Below are positions 41,163-50,327 of a DNA stretch of 54,342 nt, one piece after another (position 1 is the first letter of the stretch; each line of letters opens with the position of its first letter). The notes beneath the pieces were generated by a model. The model did not search any database. It had not been told where the DNA came from and saw only the letters and a list, made by a program, of their open reading frames with translations. The DNA is taken from the NCBI GenBank assembly GCA_902766745.1, contig CACXES010000082.1, forward strand, positions 1 to 54,342, given 5' to 3'. The DNA is from an uncultured Ruminococcus sp. Its GTDB lineage: Bacteria > Bacillota > Clostridia > Monoglobales > Monoglobaceae. Made by a program: the position numbers and the translations under genes.

Positions 41163-43091
41163 ATGAACGGAAAAAGATTTTTACCAATAGATAAATCGGA
41201 TATGAAAAGCCGCGGTATTGACCGTCTTGACTTTGTTTATGTTTCGGGGGATGCGTATGTGGATCACCCTGCCTTTGCTCATGCCCTGATTTGCCGCCTT
41301 CTTGAGGATTTGGGCTACACGGTCGGCATCATTGCACAGCCCGACTGGCACACCTGCGACGACTTCAAGCGACTGGGCGAGCCACGTCTCGGATTTCTTG
41401 TGGGTGCAGGCAACATTGATTCCATGGTCAATCACTACACCGCCGCAAAAAAGCGCAGAAACACTGACCTGTACTCCCCCGGCGGTCGCTCGGGCTGCCG
41501 CCCGGACAGGGCGACAATAGTCTACTGCAACCGCCTGCGTGAGGCATACGGAAACAAAATCCCGATTATTATCGGCGGCATAGAGGCAAGCCTTCGGCGC
41601 TTTGCCCATTACGACTACTGGTCGGACAAAGTTCGGCGAAGTATGCTGATTGACAGCGGCGCAGACCTTTTAATCTACGGTATGGGTGAGCATCAGATCG
41701 CCGAAATTGCCGAGCTTTTAAACGCCGGCGTATCGGTTCACGATATAAAGTCGGTTCGCGGTACGGTATACAAGGAGGGCAATGCTGCGGCTCTGCCCCC
41801 CGACTGTATAAAAATTGCCGCTTACGATGAGGTTTCCTCGGACAAGACCGCCTACGCCATGGCTACGGCACAGCAATACCGTCAGCAGGACACCGTATCC
41901 GGGAAACCCGTTGCTCAGCTTGATCGAGACAAGTATATTGTACAGAATCCCCCGTCACCTCCGCTGACCTCTGCGGAGCTTGACAGAGTCTATGAATTGC
42001 CGTATGTCAGGGATTGGCATCCATGCTATGCCGAATTAGGCGGCGTTCCCGCCATAGACGAGGTTAAATTTTCAATCACCTCCTCTCGAGGCTGCTTCGG
42101 AGCGTGCAGCTTCTGCGCCCTGACCTTTCATCAGGGGCGTACAATTTCCGCACGCAGCCATGAATCCATTCTGCGTGAGGCAGAGCTTTTAACCACACTC
42201 CCGGGATTCAAGGGTAACATTCACGATGTGGGCGGGCCAACAGCAAACTTCCGTGCTCCCTCCTGCAAGGGTCAGCTTGAGCACGGGGTATGTAAAGACA
42301 GGCAGTGCCTCTATCCAAAGCCCTGCAAAAACCTCGAAATATCCCACCGCGACTATCTTGAGCTTCTTCGTAAGCTGCGGCGGGTCAAGGGAGTAAAACG
42401 AGTTTTTATCCGTTCGGGAATCAGATATGACTATCTTCTCTATGATACGGATGACGAATTTTTCCGTGAGCTTTGCAAATATCACATCAGCGGCCAGTTG
42501 AAGGTTGCGCCCGAGCATATCTCCGACCGTGTGCTAAAGTTTATGGGAAAGCCGTCTGCGGAGGTTTATAACAGCTTTTGCGAAAAATATAAGAAAATAA
42601 ATCGAGATCTCGGCAAGGATCAGTACATCGTGCCGTATCTCATGTCCTCCCACCCGGGAAGTCACCTGTCGGATGCAATCGCTCTTGCCGAATACCTGCG
42701 CGACCACCGGCTGAATCCCGAGCAGGTTCAGGACTTTTATCCCACCCCGGGAAGTCTGTCCACCTGTATGTATTACACGGGGATAGATCCGCGCACAATG
42801 CAGAAGGTCTATGTTCCCCGAACCTACGAGGAAAAGCAGATGCAGCGTGCACTGCTCCAATACAAGCGCCCCGAAAATTATAAGATCGTATACTCCGCCC
42901 TTGTCGCCGCCGGTCGCCGTGATTTAATAGGCAGCGGTGAGCGGTGCCTTATAAAAGAAAGCGGAAGCGGCAATTTTGACCATTCAAGGTCAAACGGGCG
43001 GCAACGCCGACCGGGGGGACAAGGTCGAGTGTACAGGCACAGCCGAACGGACAGACAGTCAAGTCGAAAAAGAAACAGAAAACAAAAATAA
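41163..43091 (+). CDS. ygiQ: YgiQ-family radical SAM protein
   Basis: A 642-residue radical SAM protein of unknown reaction. The N-terminal part [20 protein letters not shown] and [25 protein letters not shown] match YgiQ closely; the cluster motif is CFGACSFC (C311, C315, C318); [12 protein letters not shown] and [14 protein letters not shown] follow. The C-terminal 45 residues are basic and low in complexity, as in E. coli YgiQ. The start at 41163 aligns with the E. coli FLPMSREEM segment, yet there is no ribosome binding site, and the promoter ends six bases upstream, so the mRNA looks leaderless. Confidence 0.9.
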   Translation: MNGKRFLPIDKSDMKSRGIDRLDFVYVSGDAYVDHPAFAHALICRLLEDLGYTVGIIAQPDWHTCDDFKRLGEPRLGFLVGAGNIDSMVNHYTAAKKRRNTDLYSPGGRSGCRPDRATIVYCNRLREAYGNKIPIIIGGIEASLRRFAHYDYWSDKVRRSMLIDSGADLLIYGMGEHQIAEIAELLNAGVSVHDIKSVRGTVYKEGNAAALPPDCIKIAAYDEVSSDKTAYAMATAQQYRQQDTVSGKPVAQLDRDKYIVQNPPSPPLTSAELDRVYELPYVRDWHPCYAELGGVPAIDEVKFSITSSRGCFGACSFCALTFHQGRTISARSHESILREAELLTTLPGFKGNIHDVGGPTANFRAPSCKGQLEHGVCKDRQCLYPKPCKNLEISHRDYLELLRKLRRVKGVKRVFIRSGIRYDYLLYDTDDEFFRELCKYHISGQLKVAPEHISDRVLKFMGKPSAEVYNSFCEKYKKINRDLGKDQYIVPYLMSSHPGSHLSDAIALAEYLRDHRLNPEQVQDFYPTPGSLSTCMYYTGIDPRTMQKVYVPRTYEEKQMQRALLQYKRPENYKIVYSALVAAGRRDLIGSGERCLIKESGSGNFDHSRSNGRQRRPGGQGRVYRHSRTDRQSSRKRNRKQK

Positions 43092-43106
43092 TTTTGCCGA
43101 AAAATT

Positions 43107-43131
43107 TGCCGCAGCTCTCATGGCTGCGGCA
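43107..43131 (+). other. Hairpin after ygiQ
   Basis: TGCCGCAG (43107-43114) pairs with CTGCGGCA (43124-43131). No T run follows; it may protect the 3' end ahead of the terminator at 43151. Confidence 0.4.
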
Positions 43132-43150
43132 GACATATATAATAAAACAA

Positions 43151-43176
43151 GGGGATTGACATAAGCGTCAATCCCC
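43151..43176. terminator. Bidirectional terminator between ygiQ and the alpha operon
   Basis: GGGGATTGAC-ATAAGC-GTCAATCCCC, 10 perfect pairs, 20 bases past the rplQ stop (minus; followed by TTGTTTTATT) and 60 bases past the ygiQ stop. Confidence 0.75.
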
Positions 43177-43195
43177 CTGAATTTTATGCTTAACG

Positions 43196-43540
43196 TTAGT
43201 CAACAAGCTCAAGAACTGCCATTTCGGCTGCGTCTCCTCTTCTGGGACCTATCTTGATAACTCTGGTGTAACCACCGTTTCTCTCCGCATACTTAGGTGC
43301 GATCTCATCAAAGAGCTTTGATACAACATCGCGCTTTGTAACATATGCAAGAGCCTGTCTTTTAGTGTGAAGCGTGTTGGTTTTTCCGAGCGTAACCATT
43401 TTGTCAGCCAGCTTCTGAACCTCCTTGGCGCGGGTAACGGTAGTTTCGATCTTACCGTTCTCCAGCAGTGAGGTTGTCAGATTTCTGAGCATAGCACGTC
43501 TCTGGTCGGTCGGTCTGCCAAGCTTTCTCTGGTGTGCCAT
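43196..43540 (-). CDS. rplQ: 50S ribosomal protein L17
   Basis: A 114-residue protein, [20 protein letters not shown] at the start, with [18 protein letters not shown] and [20 protein letters not shown] as in all bacterial L17. It lies near the exit of the peptide tunnel in the large subunit. Last gene of the alpha operon, 38 bases after rpoA, followed by the operon terminator. Confidence 0.98.
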   Translation of the reverse strand: MAHQRKLGRPTDQRRAMLRNLTTSLLENGKIETTVTRAKEVQKLADKMVTLGKTNTLHTKRQALAYVTKRDVVSKLFDEIAPKYAERNGGYTRVIKIGPRRGDAAEMAVLELVD

Positions 43541-43578
43541 ATTATCACCTCATTCTTTAAATTCTATTTAACGGGTCA

Positions 43579-44526
43579 TCAGTCATCCTTGGACAAGGAC
43601 AAATCCATTGCCTCAAGCTTTGCAATGACTTCCTCAAGCGACTTTCTGCCGAGGTTTCTGACCTTCATCATATCGTTCTCGGATTTTGCAGTAAGATCCT
43701 GAACAGTATTTATGCCTGCACGCTTTAAGCAGTTGTAGGAACGTACGGAAAGATCCAGCTCCTCGATTGTTGTCTCCAGAACCTTCTCCTTCTTGCTCTC
43801 TTCCTTCTCTATCATGATTTCCGCATTCTTAGCATCATCAGACAGGTCAATAAAGAGATTCATGTGTTCACTGACGATCTTCGCCGCAAGGCTCACCGCC
43901 TCAGCCGGGGTAATCGTGCCGTTTGTCCACACCTCAATCGACAGCTTGTCATAATCTGTAACGTTCCCCACACGGGTATTTTCAACCGTGTAATTAACCT
44001 TGGTAACAGGCGTATAAATCGAATCGGTAGCAATAACACCGATAACCGGCTGCATCTGCTGCTTATTGCGTTCGGACGAAACATAGCCGCGTCCTCTGTC
44101 CAAAGTAATCTCCATAAACAGCTTTGCATCGTCGTTTAACGTGGCAATATGCAAATCCTCGTTTATGATTTCAACATCGGAATCGTGCTTTATATCTCCC
44201 GCACAGATTTCACCCGAGCCCTCGTGGTTTATATAAACCGTCTTAGGTGCGTCGGAATGCAGCTTAACAGCTAAATTTTTAATGTTGAGTATAATTTCGG
44301 TAACATCTTCCTTAACTCCCGGAACAGTCGAAAACTCGTGCAGCACGCCGTCAATCTTAACGGAGGTAGCCGCAACACCCGGAAGTGATGAAAGCAGCAT
44401 TCTTCTGAGAGAGTTTCCCAGGGTTGTACCGTAACCCCTCTCCAGAGGCTCAACAACAAACTTGCCGTACTTGTTATCTTCGGATGCTTCAACGCATTCA
44501 ATTTTTGGCTTTTCTATTTCAATCAT
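43579..44526 (-). CDS. rpoA: DNA-directed RNA polymerase alpha subunit
   Basis: A 315-residue protein. The N-terminal assembly domain (1-230) includes [25 protein letters not shown]; the C-terminal DNA- and activator-binding domain (about 245-315) reads [22 protein letters not shown] and [11 protein letters not shown]. Core enzyme subunit in the cytoplasm. Lies between rpsD and rplQ; a small GCAAGG/CCTTGC hairpin (44548-44565) precedes it. Confidence 0.98.
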   Translation of the reverse strand: MIEIEKPKIECVEASEDNKYGKFVVEPLERGYGTTLGNSLRRMLLSSLPGVAATSVKIDGVLHEFSTVPGVKEDVTEIILNIKNLAVKLHSDAPKTVYINHEGSGEICAGDIKHDSDVEIINEDLHIATLNDDAKLFMEITLDRGRGYVSSERNKQQMQPVIGVIATDSIYTPVTKVNYTVENTRVGNVTDYDKLSIEVWTNGTITPAEAVSLAAKIVSEHMNLFIDLSDDAKNAEIMIEKEESKKEKVLETTIEELDLSVRSYNCLKRAGINTVQDLTAKSENDMMKVRNLGRKSLEEVIAKLEAMDLSLSKDD

Positions 44527-44547
44527 TGTCAGCCCTCCTAAATAATA

Positions 44548-44565
44548 GCAAGGTAAAAACCTTGC
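44548..44565 (-). other. Hairpin in the rpsD-rpoA gap
   Basis: GCAAGG-TTTTTA-CCTTGC on the minus strand, six perfect pairs, just before the rpoA ribosome binding site. Could be a processing or attenuation point inside the operon; no T run follows. Confidence 0.4.
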
Positions 44566-44578
44566 CGACAGCGATTAA

Positions 44579-45205
44579 TTATTTGCTGTACAACTCAACA
44601 ATCATATGCTCTTCAATCGGCATATCAATATCTTCACGTTCAGCCAGAGCAACAACTCTGCCCTCTAAGGTATCCCTGTTCATATCCAGCCACTTGGGAA
44701 CGAGTCTGCTCTCGGTGGATGCCAAAATCGCCTCAAACTTGGGGCTCTTGCGGCTTGTTTCCTTGACTGCGATAACATCGCCCGGCTTAACCAGATACGA
44801 CGGAATGTTAACCTTCTTGCCGTTTACCGTAAAGTGAGCGTGTGATACAAGCTGTCTCGCCTCGGGTCTGGACACTGCCAATCCGAGTCTGTAAACAACA
44901 TTATCAAGTCTGCTCTCCAGGATGGTGAGCAGGTTTTCACCTGTTACGCCCTCTTTCTTATTTGCCAGCTCAAAGTAGTGACGGAACTGACCCTCTAAAA
45001 TACCGTAGGCACGTCTGACCTTCTGCTTCTCACGGAGCTGTGTTCCGTACTCGGAAAGCTTACGGCGGCCCTGGCCGTGCTGACCCGGTGCATAGGCACG
45101 TCTTGATACTGCACACTTATCGGTATAGCATCTGTCACCCTTTAAGAATAACTTCTGACCTTCACGTCTGCATATTCTGCAAACAGATTCAGTATATCTT
45201 GCCAT
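44579..45205 (-). CDS. rpsD: 30S ribosomal protein S4, zinc-binding (C+) form
   Basis: A 208-residue primary 16S rRNA-binding protein. [19 protein letters not shown] and [24 protein letters not shown] form the S4 domain. The N-terminus keeps four cysteines (C9, C12, C26, C31), the zinc-binding C+ version, as opposed to the Cys-less paralog found in some firmicutes. It is placed between rpsK and rpoA, as in many Clostridia, whereas in Bacillus rpsD stands alone. Confidence 0.98.
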   Translation of the reverse strand: MARYTESVCRICRREGQKLFLKGDRCYTDKCAVSRRAYAPGQHGQGRRKLSEYGTQLREKQKVRRAYGILEGQFRHYFELANKKEGVTGENLLTILESRLDNVVYRLGLAVSRPEARQLVSHAHFTVNGKKVNIPSYLVKPGDVIAVKETSRKSPKFEAILASTESRLVPKWLDMNRDTLEGRVVALAEREDIDMPIEEHMIVELYSK

Positions 45206-45223
45206 TAATTTTCACCTCCGTAA

Positions 45224-45616
45224 TTATACACGTCTTCTCTTCGGCGGTCTGCAACCGTTATGAGGAATAGGTGTAACGTCCTTAATCATATTTACCTCCA
45301 AGCCCGCAACCTGAAGCGCACGGATAGCCGCCTCACGGCCGGAGCCCGGACCCTTAACATAAACTTCTACATATTTTAAGCCGTGCTCCATAGCCGCCTT
45401 TGCAGCGGTCTCCGCAGCCATCTGTGCCGCGAACGGAGTGCTCTTTCTCGAACCTCTGAAGCCGAGGCCGCCGGCGGATGCCCATGAAATTGCATTTCCG
45501 GCTACATCTGTAATAGTAACAATGGTATTGTTAAATGTTGACTTGATATGTGCTGCGCCGCGTTCAATATTCTTTTTCTCTCTGCGGCGGCGTGTCTTCT
45601 TAACTGCCTTTGCCAT
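45224..45616 (-). CDS. rpsK: 30S ribosomal protein S11
   Basis: A 130-residue platform protein. [27 protein letters not shown] and [20 protein letters not shown] are the conserved parts. Start 45616 (MAKAVKK) is taken, with AGGAGG about eleven bases upstream; the GTG at 45628 overlaps that site. 18 bases before rpsD. Confidence 0.97.
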   Translation of the reverse strand: MAKAVKKTRRRREKKNIERGAAHIKSTFNNTIVTITDVAGNAISWASAGGLGFRGSRKSTPFAAQMAAETAAKAAMEHGLKYVEVYVKGPGSGREAAIRALQVAGLEVNMIKDVTPIPHNGCRPPKRRRV

Positions 45617-45747
45617 TGTATTTTTCACCTCCTGAAAATACGAATATCTGTATACCTACAGAAAAATCTCATAAATCTTTAGGCGATGTCTCGCCCGTTC
45701 GGTTTCTCGAAATAAGCGGTAGTGATACATATATAATAATGTATGTC

Positions 45748-46113
45748 TTATTTCTTCTTGTTTGCGATGGTCTTTTTCGGTCCCTTGCGAGTTCTCGCAT
45801 TGGTCTTGGAGCGCTGTCCTCTGACGGGCAGACTTCTTCTGTGACGGAGACCGCGGTAGCAGTTAATTTCCATCAGACGCTTGATGTCGAGGGCAACGTC
45901 ACGTCTGAGGTCACCCTCAACGTTGTAGTTGTCAATCTCTGCTCTGAGCTTTGATATCTCGTCCTCTGTCAAGTCACGGACTCTGGTATCGGGATTGATA
46001 CCCGTCGCCGCAAGAATTTTTCTCGAAGTGGAAACGCCGATTCCGAAGATATAGGTAAGACCTATCTCAACTCTCTTATCGTTCGGCAGATCCACACCTG
46101 CGATACGTGCCAT
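45748..46113 (-). CDS. rpsM: 30S ribosomal protein S13
   Basis: A 121-residue protein of the small-subunit head. [26 protein letters not shown] at the start and [28 protein letters not shown] at the basic tail are standard. The 131-base gap to rpsK is long for this operon and contains a GGCGA/TCGCC hairpin and an ATACAT/ATGTAT palindrome. Confidence 0.98.
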   Translation of the reverse strand: MARIAGVDLPNDKRVEIGLTYIFGIGVSTSRKILAATGINPDTRVRDLTEDEISKLRAEIDNYNVEGDLRRDVALDIKRLMEINCYRGLRHRRSLPVRGQRSKTNARTRKGPKKTIANKKK

Positions 46114-46192
46114 AAATTTTCACCTCCATTTAATTTAAGAAAAAACAAACGGAGCAGAATTTCACCCGTTATTCACGGCATCAGCTTAATAC

Positions 46193-46241
46193 AAGCAATT
46201 TGGTTCATAAGCCTGACCCTGCCCCGAAATGAACCTTGCTT
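46193..46241 (-). promoter_or_regulatory. Bulged hairpin at the rpmJ-rpsM junction
   Basis: On the minus strand AAGCAA-GGTTCAT pairs with ATGAACC-AAA-TTGCTT: 13 pairs with a three-base bulge and a 20-base G-rich loop. It begins at the rpmJ stop codon. Alpha operons in other bacteria are feedback-controlled by ribosomal proteins through leader structures, so this is a candidate site, though its position after the first gene is unusual. Confidence 0.4.
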
Positions 46242-46354
46242 TAGCCCTGCTTCTGCTTGTGACGCGGGTTTTCGCAGATTACCATAACCTTGCCTTTTCT
46301 TTTTATAATTTTACACTTCTCACAAATAGGTTTTACTGAAGGCTTTACTTTCAT
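46241..46354 (-). CDS. rpmJ: 50S ribosomal protein L36, zinc-binding form
   Basis: A 37-residue protein. [20 protein letters not shown] and the end [10 protein letters not shown] identify L36; C11, C14, C27 and H32 make the zinc site (C+ form). First gene of the alpha operon here; AGGAGG lies eight bases ahead. The infA gene that usually precedes it is absent, and the operon starts from its own promoter at 46421-46449. Confidence 0.97.
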   Translation of the reverse strand: MKVKPSVKPICEKCKIIKRKGKVMVICENPRHKQKQG

Positions 46355-46420
46355 TATCCTCCACCTCCTAAAGTTGACTCGTCCGCTTTACATACTACCA
46401 CCTATAAAGCGAACCATATA

Positions 46421-46449
46421 ATAATACCACAAGATTTCGCAAATGTCAA
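46421..46449 (-). promoter_or_regulatory. Promoter of the alpha ribosomal operon
   Basis: Minus-strand TTGACA (46444-46449) and TATTAT (46421-46426), spacer 17. The roughly 60-base leader holds a CGCTTTA/TAAAGCG hairpin. Confidence 0.8.
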
Positions 46450-46542
46450 GCCTTTTTGTGTCGCCGGCAATATGAATTATTCACAAATTTTTATATGTTT
46501 AAGCACTGTGTTATTGACATATGCCGCAAGCCTGCAAAAATA

Positions 46543-46752
46543 TTACAAAGGTACCTTTTTGCAAAACATCTGATTTATCTCCACTGTATCTACCGCACTT
46601 TCAAGTATAATATTTATTATCTCATTTCTTGCCCGATTACTCCGTGACGATAAGTCGTCAATCTTTTGCAATCTTCCCTCCTTAATTCGTACTGATATTA
46701 TCTTATATCCGTCTTCACCTTTTTTATTTATACGGATAACATTTTTTGACAT
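46543..46752 (-). CDS. Small ribbon-helix-helix-like protein
   Basis: A 69-residue basic protein. KIISVRIKEGRLQKIDDLSS followed by NRARNEIINIILESAVD has the strand-helix-helix pattern of CopG/Arc-type DNA-binding proteins. No partner toxin is evident; the neighbour on the other strand is an exported transglutaminase. GAGG lies about nine bases before the start. AT-rich composition. Its target is unknown; plasmid- and phage-type regulators look like this. Confidence 0.65.
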   Translation of the reverse strand: MSKNVIRINKKGEDGYKIISVRIKEGRLQKIDDLSSRSNRARNEIINIILESAVDTVEINQMFCKKVPL

Positions 46753-46815
46753 ATTTCAATACCTCGTATATTAATTGTAATATTGATTTAGATATATTTA
46801 TATATTACTAATATA

Positions 46816-46845
46816 TTGACAGGCGGCAATGTGTTATGGTAAAAT
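46816..46845 (+). promoter_or_regulatory. Promoter of the transglutaminase-like gene
   Basis: TTGACA (46816-46821) and TAAAAT (46840-46845), spacer 18. Confidence 0.6.
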
Positions 46846-46895
46846 ATTTGTATTAAAATTGAAAATACATTTGTTCGATAAGGAGCGTTTTATAT

Positions 46896-48422
46896 ATGAA
46901 AAAATCTCTGTGTACGGCATTAATGATTTTTTTACTTGGAACTCTGATAGGAAACAGTAAAATCTGTGAAGCTGAAACAAACACTATGCCACAAGGTGGC
47001 TATATGCCATATGCAAGAGTTGTTGACGAACTGCCCCCTCCCGATAAAACTGACTGTGGCGCAAGCTTAAATTTAATGACCGCAGCAGAGGACGAAAGCG
47101 ACTCGGAAAGGATTTCAAGCACAGAATATTACGGATGGAATATCGTTTTAAATAAAAGTTCAAGACTGGCAACCGCTTATCTTCATCTCGCTCAAGGATT
47201 GATTGACAGAGCAGAGGTTATAGATTTCTCGGAATATCAGCTCAGCTATGCTGAGTTTGAAAAGGTATTTTATGCGTGCGTCAACGATTGGCCGCAGCTG
47301 TATTATTTGAATTCCGGTTATCGCTACATCGTTCCATCTCCGTATATGTCTCGTGTCGAACCCGACTACATCGATTGTTTGGATTTAGGTGATTATGATT
47401 TATTCGAAGCTGCGGCAGACAATATTATTAAGGAATCCGGGGTCAGACCGGATATGTCCGATTACGACAAGGCAATAATGCTCCACGATGAACTGATAAA
47501 CAGAATAGAGTATGATTATGATGCACTTGATGCATATCAGAACGCAGAAAAAATTGAGGATGACACCGAAAGAGAGAACGCAATTGCGCAGCTTGACTCC
47601 GAATACGAGCACATACATTCCGCATTCGGAGCCTTAGTGTACGGCAAAGCGGTTTGTGACGGATATTCAAAAGCGTACCAGTATTTACTGTACAAGGTCG
47701 GTATATTGTCGCACATGGCAACCGGACCGGGACACGCATGGAACTTGGTGCGGCTTGACGAAAAGTGGTATTACACCGACTTAACTTGGGATGACGCTGA
47801 CGCATGGCATATATATTACGAATTTTTTAACATGACGGACGCACAGCTTATCGAAAGCGGACACAGCATCGATAATCCGTACGATATGCCGGAATGCACT
47901 GCAACGGAAAATAATTATTTCACCAAAAACGGAGGGATAATGTCCGCTGACGGTGATTTAGATAACGTAGTGGAACAACTGAAAAAGAATTCATATGCCC
48001 GAGTTTACGTTACGGGAGATATAGATGATACGGTTAAAATCACGAATTGGTATGTAAATAACATTAAAATAATCGCAAATAAGCTCGGGATGTCTGCCGG
48101 GTACACGTATGATTACATCGCATATAATTCTCGTAGGGAATTTCATCTGATATTGTATCGGGATACTCTTTATCCCTTGAGAAATATATCAATAGAGATA
48201 GGCAGCACAACAGCTATGAAAGGCGAAATTATTATCGCTTTTTATGATGAAAACGATGTATTGGTAAAAATTAATCAAGAAAGTATTGATTGCAATGAAG
48301 CAGATATTTTAAGGTATAAATATCCCGATGCACCAAACCATTTCAAGAAGATTAAATATTATGTATGGGATAATAACAATAGGCTGAAGCCCTTATACGC
48401 TTCTGCAACCGAGGTATATTAA
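46896..48422 (+). CDS. Exported transglutaminase-like protein
   Basis: A 508-residue protein. A signal peptide (MKKSLCTALMIFLLGTLIG, cleavage near SKICEA) sends it across the membrane. The transglutaminase/cysteine-protease core has the triad C254 in YGKAVCDGYSKAYQYLL, H280 in GPGHAWNLVRL and D295 in YTDLTWDDAD. The C-terminal 170 residues are beta-rich and unassigned. Related clostridial proteins are thought to act on the cell wall or on surface proteins; the substrate is unknown. AT-rich codon use compared with the rest of the window suggests later acquisition. GGAG precedes the start. Confidence 0.83.
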   Translation: MKKSLCTALMIFLLGTLIGNSKICEAETNTMPQGGYMPYARVVDELPPPDKTDCGASLNLMTAAEDESDSERISSTEYYGWNIVLNKSSRLATAYLHLAQGLIDRAEVIDFSEYQLSYAEFEKVFYACVNDWPQLYYLNSGYRYIVPSPYMSRVEPDYIDCLDLGDYDLFEAAADNIIKESGVRPDMSDYDKAIMLHDELINRIEYDYDALDAYQNAEKIEDDTERENAIAQLDSEYEHIHSAFGALVYGKAVCDGYSKAYQYLLYKVGILSHMATGPGHAWNLVRLDEKWYYTDLTWDDADAWHIYYEFFNMTDAQLIESGHSIDNPYDMPECTATENNYFTKNGGIMSADGDLDNVVEQLKKNSYARVYVTGDIDDTVKITNWYVNNIKIIANKLGMSAGYTYDYIAYNSRREFHLILYRDTLYPLRNISIEIGSTTAMKGEIIIAFYDENDVLVKINQESIDCNEADILRYKYPDAPNHFKKIKYYVWDNNNRLKPLYASATEVY

Positions 48423-48460
48423 ACGGGTACATATGCGAAAATAATTTCCGAAAAGTTAAG

Positions 48461-48490
48461 AAAAGGGGACTGCGGCGGCAGTCCCTTTTT
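48461..48490. terminator. Terminator after the transglutaminase gene
   Basis: GGGACTGC (48466-48473), loop GGCG, GCAGTCCC (48478-48485), then TTTTT; A-rich on the left, so it also serves the convergent phosphoesterase gene. Confidence 0.8.
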
Positions 48491-48510
48491 CGTATACAAA
48501 CCCGCCGAGC

Positions 48511-48966
48511 TTACAGGGGTTTCAATTCGGCGCGGACGGTACCGTCCTCCACGGTGAGCAGAGCATAGCCGCGGCGAGCCGTGCCGGGATTTATCGTAAG
48601 GATTTCGCCCTCGTCAAGATACGGAACGTGGGTATGCCCGAAGATGCAAATATCCGCGCCCATCTCCTTTGCCTTTGCCGTCACCCTTCGCGGTGACATT
48701 TTTACTCCGTAGTTATGACCATGGGTCAGAAAAATTTTCTTGCCGCCGAACTCAAAAAATCTGTCGTACGGCACATCCCAAACGGAAAAGTCGTTGTTTC
48801 CCAGAACGTATGCGCAAGGTATCCTCGGAAACACCGACAATATATCGTCCACGTCCGCCTGCACGTCTCCGGCGTGGATTATCAAGTCAATCTTCGGGTA
48901 TTTTACAACCGTATCATATATATAGGAAAAGCCTCGGTGGCTGTCGCTGAAAATTAATGCCTGCAT
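48511..48966 (-). CDS. YfcE/MJ0936-type metallophosphoesterase
   Basis: A 151-residue calcineurin-like phosphodiesterase. The metal-binding blocks are all present: IFSDSHRG, HAGDVQAD, LGNND, LTHGHNYG and FGHTHVPY. YfcE proteins hydrolyse phosphodiesters in vitro; the natural substrate is uncertain. Start 48966 (MQALIFSDSH) follows GGGGTG at seven bases and fits the family length; the frame is open to 49032. Confidence 0.92.
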   Translation of the reverse strand: MQALIFSDSHRGFSYIYDTVVKYPKIDLIIHAGDVQADVDDILSVFPRIPCAYVLGNNDFSVWDVPYDRFFEFGGKKIFLTHGHNYGVKMSPRRVTAKAKEMGADICIFGHTHVPYLDEGEILTINPGTARRGYALLTVEDGTVRAELKPL

Positions 48967-49086
48967 GGCTATACACCCCAATTCTGTCGAAAATATTTTG
49001 ATCGTGTTAATTTCTTTCATATATATTAACATAAAATCAGAAATTTGTCACGAAATTTTTATTTCCTGCATAAATTATTAGTAACG

Positions 49087-49105
49087 GCGGCCGAAGCACG
49101 GCCGC
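49087..49105 (+). other. GC-rich hairpin in the leader of the small-protein cluster
   Basis: GCGGCCG-AAGCA-CGGCCGC, followed by a smaller GCCG/CGGC stem (49121-49133), 20 to 65 bases before the first small ORF. No T run, so not a terminator on the plus strand. Confidence 0.4.
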
Positions 49106-49151
49106 AAATCTTGGAATTATGCCGCAAAACGGCGGATAAGGAGACATTTTT

Positions 49152-49421
49152 ATGAATATTGAGGACATGATCAAGAACATGAATCCGCAGATGCTTTCAA
49201 ACGCCTTAAGTCAGATGAAGAACATTCTGTCGCCCGAGCAGCTTCGGCAGGTGGAGGCGGCAATAAAAACCACCGACAAGGGCACTCTTAACAAGCAGCT
49301 TAATCATCTGAGCGCTGCCGACCTTCAGAAGGAGCTTCAGAGGAATCCCAATCTCGCAAAGAAGATGGCGGAAAATCCCGAGCTTATGAAGAAGCTTGAC
49401 GGAATATTTAAAAATAAGTGA
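49152..49421 (+). CDS. Small helical protein of unknown function (first of three)
   Basis: An 89-residue protein without a domain that I recognise. It is predicted almost all helical and carries repeated Asn-Pro turns: MNPQMLSNALSQMKN, QRNPNLAKKMAENPELMKKL. These NP-spaced helices resemble in style the STI1/DP motifs of chaperone adaptors, but the resemblance is loose. AAGGAG lies ten bases ahead. The next two small genes follow at 9-18 and 46 bases, so the three appear to be one transcript. Confidence 0.65.
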   Translation: MNIEDMIKNMNPQMLSNALSQMKNILSPEQLRQVEAAIKTTDKGTLNKQLNHLSAADLQKELQRNPNLAKKMAENPELMKKLDGIFKNK

Positions 49422-49439
49422 TTTATAGGGGTGAATGCT

Positions 49440-49778
49440 ATGTCGGGAGAGCCTGATTTATCGGGAGCCGTGGACGTACTTAAAAATATACTGGGCAGCG
49501 ACGAGGGTCAGCAGCAGCTTCAGGGGCTGATTTCCATGCTGGGCGGCGGAGGCGATAAGCACAGCGAGGAGCTTGCGGAGGCAGAGGAAAACGCCGAGAT
49601 GCTTCAGAAGATGCAGAAGCTTATGTCGGTGATGAAAAGCGCAGAAACCGAAAAAGAAGCAGCATTTTTGAGGGCACTTGCGCCGCTGCTTCGCCCCGAG
49701 CGGCAGGAGAAGCTGAACCATGCAGTAAAGCTCCTCGGCATGGGTCGGGCGATAAAGGTCTTTAAGGAAATTCAGTAA
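49440..49778 (+). CDS. Small acidic helical protein of unknown function (second of three)
   Basis: A 112-residue protein, rich in Glu, Gln and Leu, with a glycine break (SMLGGGGDK) near residue 37 and an amphipathic C-terminal half (LRALAPLLRPERQEKLNHAV). No enzyme motif, signal peptide or membrane segment. Similar small proteins are, to my memory, seen in other Clostridia without known role. Start 49440 follows GGGGTG at six bases; GTG at 49431 is less likely. Confidence 0.6.
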   Translation: MSGEPDLSGAVDVLKNILGSDEGQQQLQGLISMLGGGGDKHSEELAEAEENAEMLQKMQKLMSVMKSAETEKEAAFLRALAPLLRPERQEKLNHAVKLLGMGRAIKVFKEIQ

Positions 49779-49824
49779 GCCTGCTGCTGCGGCAAGTCAC
49801 AGGCGTATATCAAGGAGGCAGAAT

Positions 49825-50250
49825 ATGTACAGGAGGTACAGCACAGATTATCGCAGTGCGGACAGCTTCGCAGACGGCGGCCGCACCACTCAGCCGCCGA
49901 GCGGAAACGGACACTGCGAAAAGCCGCAGCAGCACAACTGCGACGAACCGCATACGAATCCGCAGCAAGCAAACCGCAACAGGCAGCCGGACAGCAAAAA
50001 ACCGCAGGGCAGGCATACCTGCGGCGAGGACGGGCGTGACAGCGGTTTTTCGCTTTTAAAGCTTATTCCGCAGTCAATTTATAATCCCGAGACCGGAAAG
50101 GTATTCGGCTTTATGTCCGCAGAGGATTTGCTTCTGGCGGCACTGATTCTGGTGCTTCTTGACAACAAATGCGAGGACGAGGATAACTCGATGCTGATCT
50201 ATGCTCTTTTATACATACTTCTGTCGGATCACATAAATTTGCCCATATAA
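49825..50250 (+). CDS. Protein with disordered N-terminus and hydrophobic C-terminus (third of three)
   Basis: A 141-residue protein. Residues 1-75 are polar and probably unstructured, rich in Gln, Asn, Pro, His and Lys with scattered cysteines. Residues 100-141 hold two hydrophobic stretches, AEDLLLAALILVLLD and SMLIYALLYILLSDH, separated by acidic NKCEDEDN, possibly a membrane hairpin. Function is unknown. AAGGAGG lies seven bases ahead. A terminator follows at 50253. Confidence 0.62.
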   Translation: MYRRYSTDYRSADSFADGGRTTQPPSGNGHCEKPQQHNCDEPHTNPQQANRNRQPDSKKPQGRHTCGEDGRDSGFSLLKLIPQSIYNPETGKVFGFMSAEDLLLAALILVLLDNKCEDEDNSMLIYALLYILLSDHINLPI

Positions 50251-50252
50251 CC

Positions 50253-50286
50253 GCCGCCGCCCGATCGTGCGGCGGCTGTATTTTCT
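50253..50286 (+). terminator. Terminator of the small-protein cluster
   Basis: GCCGCCGC (50253-50260) and GCGGCGGC (50269-50276) form a stem immediately after the stop codon, followed by TGTATTTTCT. Confidence 0.65.
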
Positions 50287-50327
50287 GATTTTGAGCAAAT
50301 ATACGCGAATTTTGGGCATTTATACGC

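Noticed and set aside
42960-43091. Frameshift at the ygiQ C-terminus
   Set aside because: The basic, low-complexity tail looks odd, but E. coli YgiQ has a similar basic tail, and the overlapping frame offers no better match.
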